From: Synergistaceae bacterium
GTDB lineage: Bacteria; Synergistota; Synergistia; Synergistales; Synergistaceae
Assembly (NCBI GenBank): GCA_031271065.1
Contig: JAISWP010000209.1
Coordinates: forward strand, 1-6,382
Reading direction: 5' to 3'
DNA: 6,382 nucleotides
Below, one piece after another: positions 6,371 through 6,382 of this stretch. The notes under the pieces were generated by a model that saw nothing but the letters and a program-made list of their open reading frames with translations, did not search any database and was not told the origin of the DNA. Numbering within the stretch: position 1 is the stretch's first letter; every line of letters begins with the position of its first letter. A program made the translations under genes and the position numbers.

Positions 6371-6382
6371 GGGCGGCGGGGG
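6371..6382 (+). other. G-rich tail after ilvB, window edge
   Basis: The 12 bases after the ilvB stop are almost all G. They could be the start of a purine-rich ribosome binding region for a following gene such as ilvN, or simply spacer. There is too little sequence to decide, and no terminator hairpin begins here. Confidence 0.2.

Noticed and set aside
1..6382. A novel defence, mobile or RNA-based system hidden in the window
   Set aside because: Both strands were read for repeats, arrays, transposase or recombinase motifs and structured noncoding gaps. Essentially all sequence is accounted for by six recognisable biosynthetic genes with intact key residues.

Overview
This window is a tightly packed, single-strand (+) block of branched-chain amino acid biosynthesis genes. 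The order is ilvC (3' end only), leuA, leuC, leuD, leuB and ilvB. Together they encode acetohydroxyacid synthase (large subunit), the tail of ketol-acid reductoisomerase, and all four enzyme activities specific to leucine: 2-isopropylmalate synthase, both isopropylmalate isomerase subunits, and 3-isopropylmalate dehydrogenase. Nearly every base is coding. The junctions are 3 bp, 0 bp, 24 bp, a 4-bp overlap and a 20-bp overlap, so the block reads as one operon with probable translational coupling.

Layout: 2-175 is the last 57 codons of ilvC, with the gene starting upstream of the window. 179-1717 is leuA, 1718-2971 leuC, 2996-3529 leuD, 3526-4710 leuB, and 4691-6370 ilvB. The last 12 bases (6371-6382) are G-rich and noncoding as far as visible. 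There is no stretch of 300 bases without a gene. I found no promoter, attenuator, terminator, RNA gene, repeat, CRISPR array or mobile element. Transcription presumably starts upstream of ilvC and may continue past ilvB.

How the genes work together: IlvB condenses pyruvate (or pyruvate plus 2-oxobutyrate) to acetohydroxyacids, and IlvC reduces and isomerises them. IlvD, not in the window, makes 2-oxoisovalerate. LeuA condenses 2-oxoisovalerate with acetyl-CoA, LeuCD isomerise 2-isopropylmalate to 3-isopropylmalate, and LeuB oxidises and decarboxylates it to 2-oxoisocaproate, which a transaminase converts to leucine. The AHAS regulatory subunit IlvN and the dehydratase IlvD are not visible. 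Valine/isoleucine feedback on IlvB therefore cannot be judged here, while LeuA keeps its C-terminal leucine-sensing domain.

Organism: a GC-rich bacterium (or archaeon) with strikingly frequent ATA (Ile) and AGG (Arg) codons. It uses the short LeuC/LeuD pair of the HacA/archaeal-Firmicute-Thermotoga type rather than the long enterobacterial LeuC. Its LeuB resembles the actinobacterial form around the substrate helix. High GC with ATA/AGG preference would fit Synergistota, but this is a guess from style and not a database result.

No previously undescribed system is evident. This is a well-conserved metabolic operon, and the interest lies in gene order, start-site details and a few active-site-adjacent sequence choices.
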